From an uncultured Spartobacteria bacterium (GTDB lineage Bacteria > Verrucomicrobiota > Verrucomicrobiia > Chthoniobacterales > Chthoniobacteraceae): a DNA stretch of 32,435 bases. Positions within the stretch are counted from its first letter, which is position 1. Each line of letters starts with the position of its first letter. The translations under genes and the position numbers were made by a program. The notes beneath the pieces were generated by a model. It searched no databases, was not told where the DNA came from, and was given only the letters and a program-made list of their open reading frames with translations. Location: assembly GCA_903929475.1 (NCBI GenBank), contig CAIYUV010000136.1, positions 1 to 32,435 of the forward strand, in the 5' to 3' direction. This document shows positions 24,634 through 32,435 of this stretch, in pieces.

Positions 24634-27600
24634 ATGCAACGCGCCGAGATACCTGACGCCGACATTGCCACACTCCGTTCCCTCTACGAAGAAGGACGAT
24701 ATCTTGCTGCATGGGAGCACGCACAGTCACTCCCTCCCATGTCTTCATGGACCGGCGCAGACGCCCTCGTCATCGCCGGACGGCTTTTAAACAACATCGA
24801 GGCCCCCCGTCTCGCACATGTGCTCCACACGCGCGCCTGGCGGGAAAATCGCTCGCATAGTGAGGCCGCCTATTATCGCGCCCTCCTGCTGCTCCGCCGC
24901 TTCGGGCCGCTGCGTGCGCTGCGCTTCCTGGATGCGCACGGCGAGTTCAAGGACATCACAGCCGAACAACGCGCGAATTTTCTCACGGCGCGGGCAAGCG
25001 CCCTCTCGGTTCTCCGCGATTTCAGCCGCGCCGAGGCTTTGCTTGACGAGGCGGCGGCGATTGACGGCGACAGGCCGTGGGTATGGGTTGAGCGGTCATT
25101 TTTCCTCGAACGTGCGGATCGATACGACGACGCACTCAAGTCGGTGAAAAAAGCGCTTTCGCTTCAACCATGGTATCGTCCGGCCGTTCAAAACGCCGCA
25201 CATCTGCTGGGCCTTCTGTCCCGCGACGATGAAGCACTGGCATTGTTGCGAGAGGCGTCCGCAAAATTGGAAAGCGCGTCTATATCAGCCCAGCTCGCCA
25301 CACTGCTGGCGGAACGTGAACAGCACGCCGATGCCCTCGTCGCCTTGAATCGCTATCGCTCGCTCGCGGTGGCCATCGAACCGGCGAATCTCGAATGGTG
25401 GCACGCTCGAATGTCGGACGCTCATTACAAACTCGGCGATCTCGCAGCGGCAGCCGAGCACGCACGGGGTGCAAAGAACGGTTTTCACGACAAAATCGCC
25501 GAACGCCTCGCCGCGCCGCCAAAAGACGCGCGTGTTGTGCGGCTGCCCGTCCCCTTCGTGCGCCAGCACGAAATGACCTGCGCTCCCGCCACGCTCAGCG
25601 CCATCTGCAAATACTGGAACGCACCGGTGGACCACCTGGAACTCGCACGCCGCATTTGCTACGATGGCACGCCGGGGCACGAAGAGCGGAACTGGGCTGA
25701 TGAAAACGGCTTTGTCGTGCGTGAGTTCCGCGCGACGTGGGAGACGGCGGTTGCCCTTTTGGATCGCGGAGTGCCTTTTACGCTCGCAACCGTCGAGACG
25801 CGCTCGGCTCATTTGCAGGCCATCGTCGGCTACGACGGAATACGCGGCACGCTCTACATCCGCGATCCCTATCTCAAGTTTCACAGCGAGGCCATCGGCG
25901 AAGCATGGCTTTCCGGCTACGCCTTCTCCGGCCCACGCGCCATGGTCCTGCTGCCAAAGTCCGAGGCGCAAAAGCTCGACGGAATCGAATTGCCGGAAGC
26001 AGCACTCTACGATCATCGTTTTCAACTGGATCGCGCGCTGCACTGCCACAATCGCGAGGAAGCAGCGAAAGCCCTTGCCTCGCTCGAAGCCGCCGCACCA
26101 GCCGACCGCCTCACCATCACCGCAAGACGCGAGCTTGCGTGGTATGATGGCAGCCAGCCCCGCGCCCTCTCCGCCACGGAGGAATTGCTAAAGCTGTTTC
26201 CCGACAGCAACAATCTCCGCTGGGCGCGCTACACCTCGCTGCGGGATCTCGCCCGCAACGCCGACCGCCGCGCGTGGCTTGAGGAACTTGCGAAGGGCAA
26301 AAAGCCGGAGCCTTTTTTCTGGCGGGAACTTGGTGATGAACTCCGTGCGGATGCCCGCCAGCGCAACGAGGCGCGCCGATGGCTTCTCCGCGCGCTGCGT
26401 GCGCAGCCCGGCGACTCCGAGAACATTCACACCTACGCAGGCCTGCTGTGGGATGAGCGCCGGTTCGTCGAGGCGACCGAACTTTACCGCTACGCGGCGT
26501 GCCTGCGCGACAAGGCCGACTACGCGCAACGATCCTGGTTCATCGCCGCCCGCTATTCACGCTGCGCCGAGAACGTGCTCGCAATTTTCCGCAAGCGTGT
26601 CGCGGACGATGGAACGAAATCGGCACAACCGGCAATGACGTTGCACTGGGCGCTCGATGCGCTGGGTCGCGATACGGATGCAAATGCGATACTTGAAACG
26701 GCGCTTGCACAACGACCGGACGACGGAGTGCTGCTGCTTTTTGCGGCGGACAAATTCGCACGTCAGGGCCAGCAGGAGCGCGCGAGTCAACTACTCACCC
26801 ACGCGGAGGGCAAATGCACACGCACGGAGTGGCTGCGAACCGCGGCATCTATCAACGACTACCGTGGCGACCTGCGTGAAGCACTCCGTCTTGCACGCCT
26901 CGCGCTGGGCGAAAATCCGCTCGATTTTAACGTGCAGCGCAACGCCACGCGGCTCATCGCGGAAGTCGAGGGGCGCACGGCGGCGCTCGCACAATTGCGC
27001 GATCAGGTCGCGCTCTTTCCATTTCACCTGCCGCTGCGCCGGCTGCTCATCGAGCAACTCCGCGAAGACGGCCCGCAGGCCTCGGAGCCTGCGATTCATG
27101 ATTTGCTCGCCATCGAACCCGGCGACGCATGGGCCATGCGGGAACTCGCGCTCGTCCTTTCCGAACTCGGGCGTTTTGATGAAGCCCTCACTCTGTGCGC
27201 TGCAGCCACGGCACTGGAGCCGCATGAACCCAACTGTCACAGCGTCCGTGGGCGGGTCCTCCTTCTCGCAGCCCGTCATGCAGAGGCAGCAGAGGCTTCT
27301 CGCGAGGCTATCCGCCTTTCCGTCGATCACAGCCATGCCATTTCGAACCTCCTCGAATGCTGTCAGGACAATGTCGCGCGCAGGGAAGCACTCGCTTTCA
27401 TTCTGAGTGAATTGGAGCGGCAGGTTGTCCTCGGTGACGGGTTGCTCGGCTATGTCCGCGCCGCATATCCTCTGCTGGAACCTGCGGAACTTCTTGCGAA
27501 CCTCCGTGCCGCCCACGCTGCACGACCCGATATGTGGCACGCATGGTCCGCCCTCATCGGCCAGCTCTGCGACACACACCATGCCGTCGAGGCGCTGCCC

Positions 27601-29880
27601 CTCGCACTGGAGGCGGTCGAAAGATTTCCCCTCAATGCACGACTGTGGAACGACCTCGCACTCGTCCATCGTGAAAAACGCGACTTCAAATCGGAAATCG
27701 AAGCGCTCCGCCGCGCATTCGAGCTCAGCCCCACGTGGGGCTTCACTGCGCGAGCGCTTTCCGAGGCACATCAGCGCCTCGAACAATACGACGACGCTCA
27801 ACGCGTCCTCGAAGAAGCGATCGCCGCCTCGCCGCTGGAACCGGCAAACTACGGATACCTCGCCGACCTGCTCTGGCGCAGGGGCCGCAGCCCGCGTGTG
27901 CCCGAACTCCTCGCCCACGCGATACGGATTGACCCCACATATGGCTGGGCCTGGGATATGTTGCGCGGATGTTCGCCACCAAGCGAAAACCATGCTGTCG
28001 AACTGGCCCGCGAACTTACGCAGACACGAGGTGGCGAGGCGGACTCATGGCTCAGGCTTGCGGAAATGCTCCCGGACGACCGGCTCGATGAACGCCTCGC
28101 GATGCTCGACCGTGCGCTCGAACTGAACCCGCGCCACCTTCGCGCACACGACAGCCGTGCATGGCTGCTGGTCGCTGCAGGGCGCTACGATGATGCGGCG
28201 GCTGCGTGTGCCCCAGCCATTTTTGCAAATCAGGTGCCCCGTTCGCTTCGCGCGCGCGCGGCCTGGGTGAAGGCTGCTCGCGGCAATTTGAAAGGCGCGC
28301 TCAGCGACATGCGCAAGATTGCAGAGACCGAGCCGGATTTTTATTGGGCTTGGGAGTGCATCGCCGAATGGAGCGACAAAATGGGTGAACACGAAATCAC
28401 CAAGGATGCCGCAGGGAGAATGGCCCGCCTCGCACCGCGCAATGCCATTCCGCTCGGATACCTAGCGGATGCTGAATTCAAACTGGGGCACCACGATGCC
28501 GCGCTCGCCGTGCTGCAACGGGCCTTTGCCATTGATCCGAGCTATGGTTTCGCCGGGTTCACTCTGTTTAACGAGCATCTGAAGAAGAAAAAAGCAGAAG
28601 CAGCACAGGCCACACTGGATCTGCTCAAGAAACATTTACCCGGCGCGGATACCACGGCAGCCGAAGTGCGGCTGCTGGCCGCAAAAGCGAATGGTGATGC
28701 TGCAATCTCATGCTTTTCCACGCTCCTTTGCATACCGGAGCGTGACTCCGGCGCGTTAAATGTCGCGGCGACCGCACTGTTCGATGCGGGCTGGCAGAAT
28801 AGCGTAGAGAGTCTCATTGAAAAGCAACTCGCCGATGAAAAACTCAACACCACTGCAGCAGTGATTTGGGTCCGTTGTTTTACGCATCGCGGCGCATGGA
28901 AAAGGCGCCGGATACTTTACAAACTCGATCCATCGCGCGAACTCACCCTTAGAGCTTGGGGCATCTTCATCGAAGAATGTGGCGAGCGCAAAAAGACCGA
29001 GTATATCCGCCCCCTGCTGCGCAAACATCGTGCCTTACTGACCGCTAATACAACATTGTGGGGGCAAATCGGTTTTGCCTACGTTCACAACAACCGTGTC
29101 CGCGACGCCGCAAAGTGGTTCGCAAACTGGCGTGAGCGCAGCGATATCGCACCGTGGATGCTGATCAACATTGTCATCACGTTGCGCAGCACGAACCGGG
29201 ACGATGAGGCGTTCGAGGCCTCCCGGCGGGCGCTGCAGCTTCGGCGCGACCATACGTCAGACACACACAAGCTCTGGGTTGCGATCCACATTTCACAAAA
29301 TGGCGACACGAATGGCGCCCGTTTCCTGCTCGACGAATTGCGCTACGACGGTCTCGATCCGTTTAATCGCTCCCAATGGGCCGTCGCTAACGCTGTATGC
29401 GCCGTGGCAGAGACCGCGCCGGAACGTCGCCGCACGGCCTATGAAGAACAGATGCAAAAACTGCGCAGCGCAGATTATGCGACCCTTCGTAGCAATGAGT
29501 CGCTCCGTCGTGCAGCGCGGCGGGCAGTGACGCTCATAGCCCGCCACGCAGGTGTTTCCATGCCGTATCTCCGCGGAAGGCTGGCGCGATTCGGTCGCAG
29601 ATCACCCGCGAGGACTGACGCCGCCCCATTGGGAGGCAATCCCGCCATGCTATTCGTCGTTGTCATTGCCATCGTGAGCGCCATGATCAGGGCCTGCAAT
29701 TTCCAGTCTCCACCTCCGAATTTTGAAAATAACATACCCACAAAAACTCCGGAACAATGGAAGACCAAGAATCGAACAGAGCAGGATGTTGAAGAAGGAT
29801 TGCGACGGCTGAGGGATAAAAAGCGCCGCGAAATTTTGAAAAAGAACCTCCGGCTCGATCCAAATTCACCGCAGGAGTAA
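24634..29880 (+). CDS. Giant TPR protein with embedded C39-like cysteine peptidase domain and C-terminal membrane segment
   Basis: A 1748-residue protein. Residues about 1-290 are tetratricopeptide repeats (for example DDALKSVKKALSLQPWYRPA). A papain-fold domain of peptidase C39 type follows at about 303-440: Gln311 and Cys316 in RQHEMTCAPATLSAI, His393 in SAHLQAIVGYDG and Asp411 in YIRDPYLKF form a plausible catalytic set. Residues about 460-1600 are again long arrays of helical TPR-like repeats. A hydrophobic stretch at 1671-1685 (AMLFVVVIAIVSAMI) may be a single membrane anchor, followed by a charged tail. No signal peptide is visible, so the bulk is likely cytosolic and tethered at its C-terminus. 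C39 domains cut leader peptides after double-Gly, and the related BtrH-type fold transfers acyl groups from a carrier protein. Which of these applies is not shown. It follows the ACP-like ORF by 107 bases. The start is the ATG at 24634, without a Shine-Dalgarno. Confidence 0.75.
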   Translation: MQRAEIPDADIATLRSLYEEGRYLAAWEHAQSLPPMSSWTGADALVIAGRLLNNIEAPRLAHVLHTRAWRENRSHSEAAYYRALLLLRRFGPLRALRFLDAHGEFKDITAEQRANFLTARASALSVLRDFSRAEALLDEAAAIDGDRPWVWVERSFFLERADRYDDALKSVKKALSLQPWYRPAVQNAAHLLGLLSRDDEALALLREASAKLESASISAQLATLLAEREQHADALVALNRYRSLAVAIEPANLEWWHARMSDAHYKLGDLAAAAEHARGAKNGFHDKIAERLAAPPKDARVVRLPVPFVRQHEMTCAPATLSAICKYWNAPVDHLELARRICYDGTPGHEERNWADENGFVVREFRATWETAVALLDRGVPFTLATVETRSAHLQAIVGYDGIRGTLYIRDPYLKFHSEAIGEAWLSGYAFSGPRAMVLLPKSEAQKLDGIELPEAALYDHRFQLDRALHCHNREEAAKALASLEAAAPADRLTITARRELAWYDGSQPRALSATEELLKLFPDSNNLRWARYTSLRDLARNADRRAWLEELAKGKKPEPFFWRELGDELRADARQRNEARRWLLRALRAQPGDSENIHTYAGLLWDERRFVEATELYRYAACLRDKADYAQRSWFIAARYSRCAENVLAIFRKRVADDGTKSAQPAMTLHWALDALGRDTDANAILETALAQRPDDGVLLLFAADKFARQGQQERASQLLTHAEGKCTRTEWLRTAASINDYRGDLREALRLARLALGENPLDFNVQRNATRLIAEVEGRTAALAQLRDQVALFPFHLPLRRLLIEQLREDGPQASEPAIHDLLAIEPGDAWAMRELALVLSELGRFDEALTLCAAATALEPHEPNCHSVRGRVLLLAARHAEAAEASREAIRLSVDHSHAISNLLECCQDNVARREALAFILSELERQVVLGDGLLGYVRAAYPLLEPAELLANLRAAHAARPDMWHAWSALIGQLCDTHHAVEALPLALEAVERFPLNARLWNDLALVHREKRDFKSEIEALRRAFELSPTWGFTARALSEAHQRLEQYDDAQRVLEEAIAASPLEPANYGYLADLLWRRGRSPRVPELLAHAIRIDPTYGWAWDMLRGCSPPSENHAVELARELTQTRGGEADSWLRLAEMLPDDRLDERLAMLDRALELNPRHLRAHDSRAWLLVAAGRYDDAAAACAPAIFANQVPRSLRARAAWVKAARGNLKGALSDMRKIAETEPDFYWAWECIAEWSDKMGEHEITKDAAGRMARLAPRNAIPLGYLADAEFKLGHHDAALAVLQRAFAIDPSYGFAGFTLFNEHLKKKKAEAAQATLDLLKKHLPGADTTAAEVRLLAAKANGDAAISCFSTLLCIPERDSGALNVAATALFDAGWQNSVESLIEKQLADEKLNTTAAVIWVRCFTHRGAWKRRRILYKLDPSRELTLRAWGIFIEECGERKKTEYIRPLLRKHRALLTANTTLWGQIGFAYVHNNRVRDAAKWFANWRERSDIAPWMLINIVITLRSTNRDDEAFEASRRALQLRRDHTSDTHKLWVAIHISQNGDTNGARFLLDELRYDGLDPFNRSQWAVANAVCAVAETAPERRRTAYEEQMQKLRSADYATLRSNESLRRAARRAVTLIARHAGVSMPYLRGRLARFGRRSPARTDAAPLGGNPAMLFVVVIAIVSAMIRACNFQSPPPNFENNIPTKTPEQWKTKNRTEQDVEEGLRRLRDKKRREILKKNLRLDPNSPQE

Positions 29881-29932
29881 TGACGAAACTGTCCTCATCT
29901 TTTACAAACTGACTCTCATTCCATTGTGAAGC

Positions 29933-29954
29933 ATCTCCGCAAGTAGATGCTCGA
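29933..29954 (+). repeat. Right copy of the 22-bp repeat
   Basis: It differs from the left copy at one base. In frame it reads ...IVKHLRK then a stop, against LVKYLRK and a stop on the left. The match runs through the stop codon into what follows, so it is more likely a duplicated 3' gene end than a coincidence of coding. Confidence 0.6.
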
Positions 29955-29986
29955 TATTCGCGGCCGCTTCGTGGAGGAGTGGCGGT

Positions 29987-30694
29987 ATGACACGCGAAGA
30001 CTTGCTCGAACTCGCCACCGCTTTCCGCGACGCTGCGGCGGAGGACATCGCGGGGGCGGAGGCTGCGGAGCAATTTCACGCTGCCACGCTTCGCGCCCAC
30101 GCGCGGCTGAACCAGCTCGAAGCGCAGCTCTTTGCCGACTACGAGGTGCGCGTGGATTGCAAGGCGGGCTGCGGGGCGTGCTGCCATCTCGCGAAGATTG
30201 ATACGCGGGCGCACGAGGTGTTCGCGCTGGCGGATTGGATTCGGAAAAACTTCACATCCGCCGAGTGCGATGCCGTTCTGGAGCGGGCGCAGGCTCACGC
30301 GGCGGCGGTGGCGGGGCTGACTCTGGAGCAGCATCTCCGCACGGTGCGCGCGTGTCCGCTGCTGCGCGACATGAAGTGCAGCGCGCACCCCGGGCGTCCG
30401 GGTGTGTGCCGCATCGGACACTCGCAGGATGTGCGCATCTGCGAACGCGCTTTTCAAAACCCGGACGACCTCGCGGCAAAGAGCGGTTCGCACGCGGAGA
30501 CGAAGCTGGCGATGACCGTTGCGAGCGACGGCAGCACGTTCGCATTTATCGAAGCGGGCTTTGACAAAACCGCCTACGACCTCGGCAGCGCCCTCGCCGA
30601 AGCACTCGCCAGCCCGGAGCCGCAGGAACGCTGGCTGCGCGGTGAACCCGCATTTTCGGAAAGTGCAAAGGCCAAACAGGAGACACCCGGATAG
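29987..30694 (+). CDS. YkgJ-family CxxCC-type metal-binding protein
   Basis: A 235-residue cytosolic protein. The motif CKAGCGACCHL puts cysteines at 58, 62, 65 and 66, the hallmark of the YkgJ/CxxCxxCC family (zinc or iron chelation). Further cysteines at 123, 131, 141 and 152 complete the cluster-binding set, in RACPLL, KCSAHP, VCRIGHS and ICERAF. The N-terminal 50 residues are helical. Family members are often of unknown role; some are linked to flagellin lysine methylation (FliB) or Fe-S metabolism, and nothing here points to either. The start at 29987 is one of the few in the window with a Shine-Dalgarno (GGAGGA about 12 bases upstream). A repeat-bearing gap follows. Confidence 0.85.
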   Translation: MTREDLLELATAFRDAAAEDIAGAEAAEQFHAATLRAHARLNQLEAQLFADYEVRVDCKAGCGACCHLAKIDTRAHEVFALADWIRKNFTSAECDAVLERAQAHAAAVAGLTLEQHLRTVRACPLLRDMKCSAHPGRPGVCRIGHSQDVRICERAFQNPDDLAAKSGSHAETKLAMTVASDGSTFAFIEAGFDKTAYDLGSALAEALASPEPQERWLRGEPAFSESAKAKQETPG

Positions 30695-30727
30695 CTGCAA
30701 CGCTCCCCGGATTCTCGCGGATGCTTG

Positions 30728-30808
30728 ACCACGGATTTCACGGATACCACGGATGTTTTTCCACTGATGCGCGTTCCCTTATCCGTGAACATCCGCGTCA
30801 TCCGTGGT
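30728..30808. repeat. Palindromic CCACGGAT repeat, copy 1
   Basis: About 81 bases. It begins CCACGGATTTCACGGATACC, ends in CATCCGTGGT, and contains repeated (C)ACGGAT words on the left arm and ATCCG words on the right, so it folds into a long imperfect hairpin. Confidence 0.8.
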
Positions 30809-30852
30809 TGAAATTCATCTGCTCACCCAAGTTTAAACGACTCGTTGTTGAG

Positions 30853-30933
30853 CCACGGATTTCACGGATAGCATGGATGTTTTCCTCTCCGATGCGCAGT
30901 CTATTATCCGTGAAAATCCGTGTTATCCGTGGT
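30853..30933. repeat. Palindromic CCACGGAT repeat, copy 2
   Basis: The same length and orientation as copy 1, with scattered substitutions. It also begins CCACGGATTTCACGGATA and ends in ATCCGTGG. Copies are 44 bases apart. No ORF is present in the 347-base gap 30695-31041 apart from these repeats and, near its end, two ATTCGACATCCG words. Confidence 0.8.
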
Positions 30934-31041
30934 TAAAAATCATCCGAGCATCCCGGTTTGCAATCAGGCCGTGAGCGCACGGCTGCATTCGTGATTCGAC
31001 ATCCGCCCGTCATTCCGTCATTCGACATCCGACATTTTCCC

Positions 31042-31785
31042 GTGATCCAAATCCGCTCTCTCACCAAATCCTTCGGCGCACTCACCGCAGTTGACAACCT
31101 CGACCTCGACGTCAAGCAGGGCGAGTTCTTCGCCTTCCTCGGGCCGAACGGCGCAGGCAAGACGACGACCATCAAAATGCTCGCCGGTCTGCTCCGTCCG
31201 ACGAGCGGCACGGCCATCGTCGGCGGCTACGACGTGCAAAAAGAACCCGAGAAAGCCAAGGCGCAGCTCGCCTACGTGCCGGATTTTCCTTTCACCTACG
31301 ACAAGCTGACGTGCATCGAGTTCATGCACTTTGTCGGCGACATTTTCGGCATCGCATCCGCCGACATCGAGCAGCGCACCGAGGCGCTCTTTGATCGCTT
31401 TCACCTCCACGACTACCGCCACGAACTCACCGAAAACCTCAGCCACGGCATCCGCCAGCGCCTCGTCATCAGCAGCGCACTGCTCCACGAGCCGAGCGTG
31501 CTCGTCATTGATGAACCAATGGTCGGCCTCGACCCGATGCACGCGCGCATCGTGAAGGATGAATTCAAAGCACGCGCACGCGCAGGCATGACGGTCTTTC
31601 TCAGCACTCACCAACTCAGCGTCGCCGAGGAACTCGCCGACCGCATCGGCATCATCCATCGCGGCCAGCTCATCGCGCTCGGCACCGTCGAGGAATTGCG
31701 CGCATTGAGCGCCGAAAAGGGCGCGCTGGAAAACGTATTTCTCTCGCTCGTGGATGCGGAGGAAATCGCCCGCGAGCGCGCCTAG
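31042..31785 (+). CDS. ABC transporter ATP-binding protein
   Basis: A 248-residue nucleotide-binding subunit of an ABC exporter of the ABC-2/CcmA-like class. Walker A is GPNGAGKTT (34-42), the signature is LSHGI (133-137, a variant of LSGGQ), Walker B is VLVIDEP (153-159) with Glu158, and the switch histidine is in STHQLS. The Q-loop position reads YVPDFPF, with Asp in place of Gln. I chose the GTG at 31042 because it begins IQIRSLTKSFG, the normal first strand; a TTG at 30958 would add 28 residues encoded by repeat-like DNA. No permease gene is adjacent on the upstream side, and tgt starts 3 bases after the stop, so the membrane partner must be elsewhere. The transported substrate is unknown. 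Confidence 0.88.
   Translation: MIQIRSLTKSFGALTAVDNLDLDVKQGEFFAFLGPNGAGKTTTIKMLAGLLRPTSGTAIVGGYDVQKEPEKAKAQLAYVPDFPFTYDKLTCIEFMHFVGDIFGIASADIEQRTEALFDRFHLHDYRHELTENLSHGIRQRLVISSALLHEPSVLVIDEPMVGLDPMHARIVKDEFKARARAGMTVFLSTHQLSVAEELADRIGIIHRGQLIALGTVEELRALSAEKGALENVFLSLVDAEEIARERA

Positions 31786-32435
<650 letters not shown>

Noticed and set aside
30728-30933. CRISPR array
   Set aside because: There are only two long palindromic copies with a 44-base gap, not short regular repeats with spacers, and no cas genes.
30958-31041. TTG start extending the ABC ATPase by 28 residues
   Set aside because: The added part is encoded by repeat-like ATTCGACATCCG words, and the GTG at 31042 gives the normal family N-terminus.

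Overview
The window looks like chromosomal DNA from a member of the Verrucomicrobiota, possibly a Chthoniobacter-like (Spartobacteria) lineage. This placement is an inference from gene content, not a computed taxonomy. The supports are: an unusually long GreA-type factor of the kind known from Chlamydia and relatives, a very large exported protein with no familiar name, high GC with many antisense shadow ORFs, a tRNA gene without encoded CCA, CCACGGAT-type dispersed repeats, and a near absence of Shine-Dalgarno sequences. Most genes are housekeeping. I see no phage, insertion sequence or CRISPR array.

Layout. 1-1.8 kb: the start of purL (minus), an exported CAP-domain protein and tRNA-Lys(CTT). 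1.8-8.5 kb: one minus-strand gene for a 2230-residue exported protein. 8.8-10.8 kb: a lysine 2,3-aminomutase-like radical SAM gene, rpsT and a small membrane protein. 10.8-14.2 kb: a GT4 glycosyltransferase and glgB, separated by a strong hairpin. 14.3-18.9 kb, minus: two pairs of genes, a deacetylase-like protein with a small exported Cys protein, and glcF with xseA. 19.0-20.6 kb, minus: a protein with an Arg/Gly/Pro-rich N-terminus. 20.8-24.5 kb, plus: acpP, long greA, trpB, and a small ACP-like ORF whose two halves are in swapped order. 24.6-29.9 kb: a 1748-residue TPR protein with an embedded C39-like cysteine peptidase domain. 30.0-32.4 kb: a YkgJ-type CxxCC protein, a pair of palindromic repeats, an ABC ATPase and the start of tgt.

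The part most worth attention is 24.2-30.0 kb. The ACP-like ORF runs from just after the usual carrier serine, through the ACP C-terminal half, then the N-terminal half, and stops at the codon where the serine would be. It is followed by the giant TPR/C39 protein, which is bracketed by a 22-bp near-identical sequence. A functional link between the two is only a hypothesis.

A second pattern concerns expression. Several genes (CAP protein, glgB, trpB, the Arg/Gly-rich protein, and less tightly greA) have a TTGnnn-N17/18-TAnnnn promoter-like pair whose -10 element lies only 6-14 bases before the ATG, with no Shine-Dalgarno. This suggests leaderless or nearly leaderless mRNAs.
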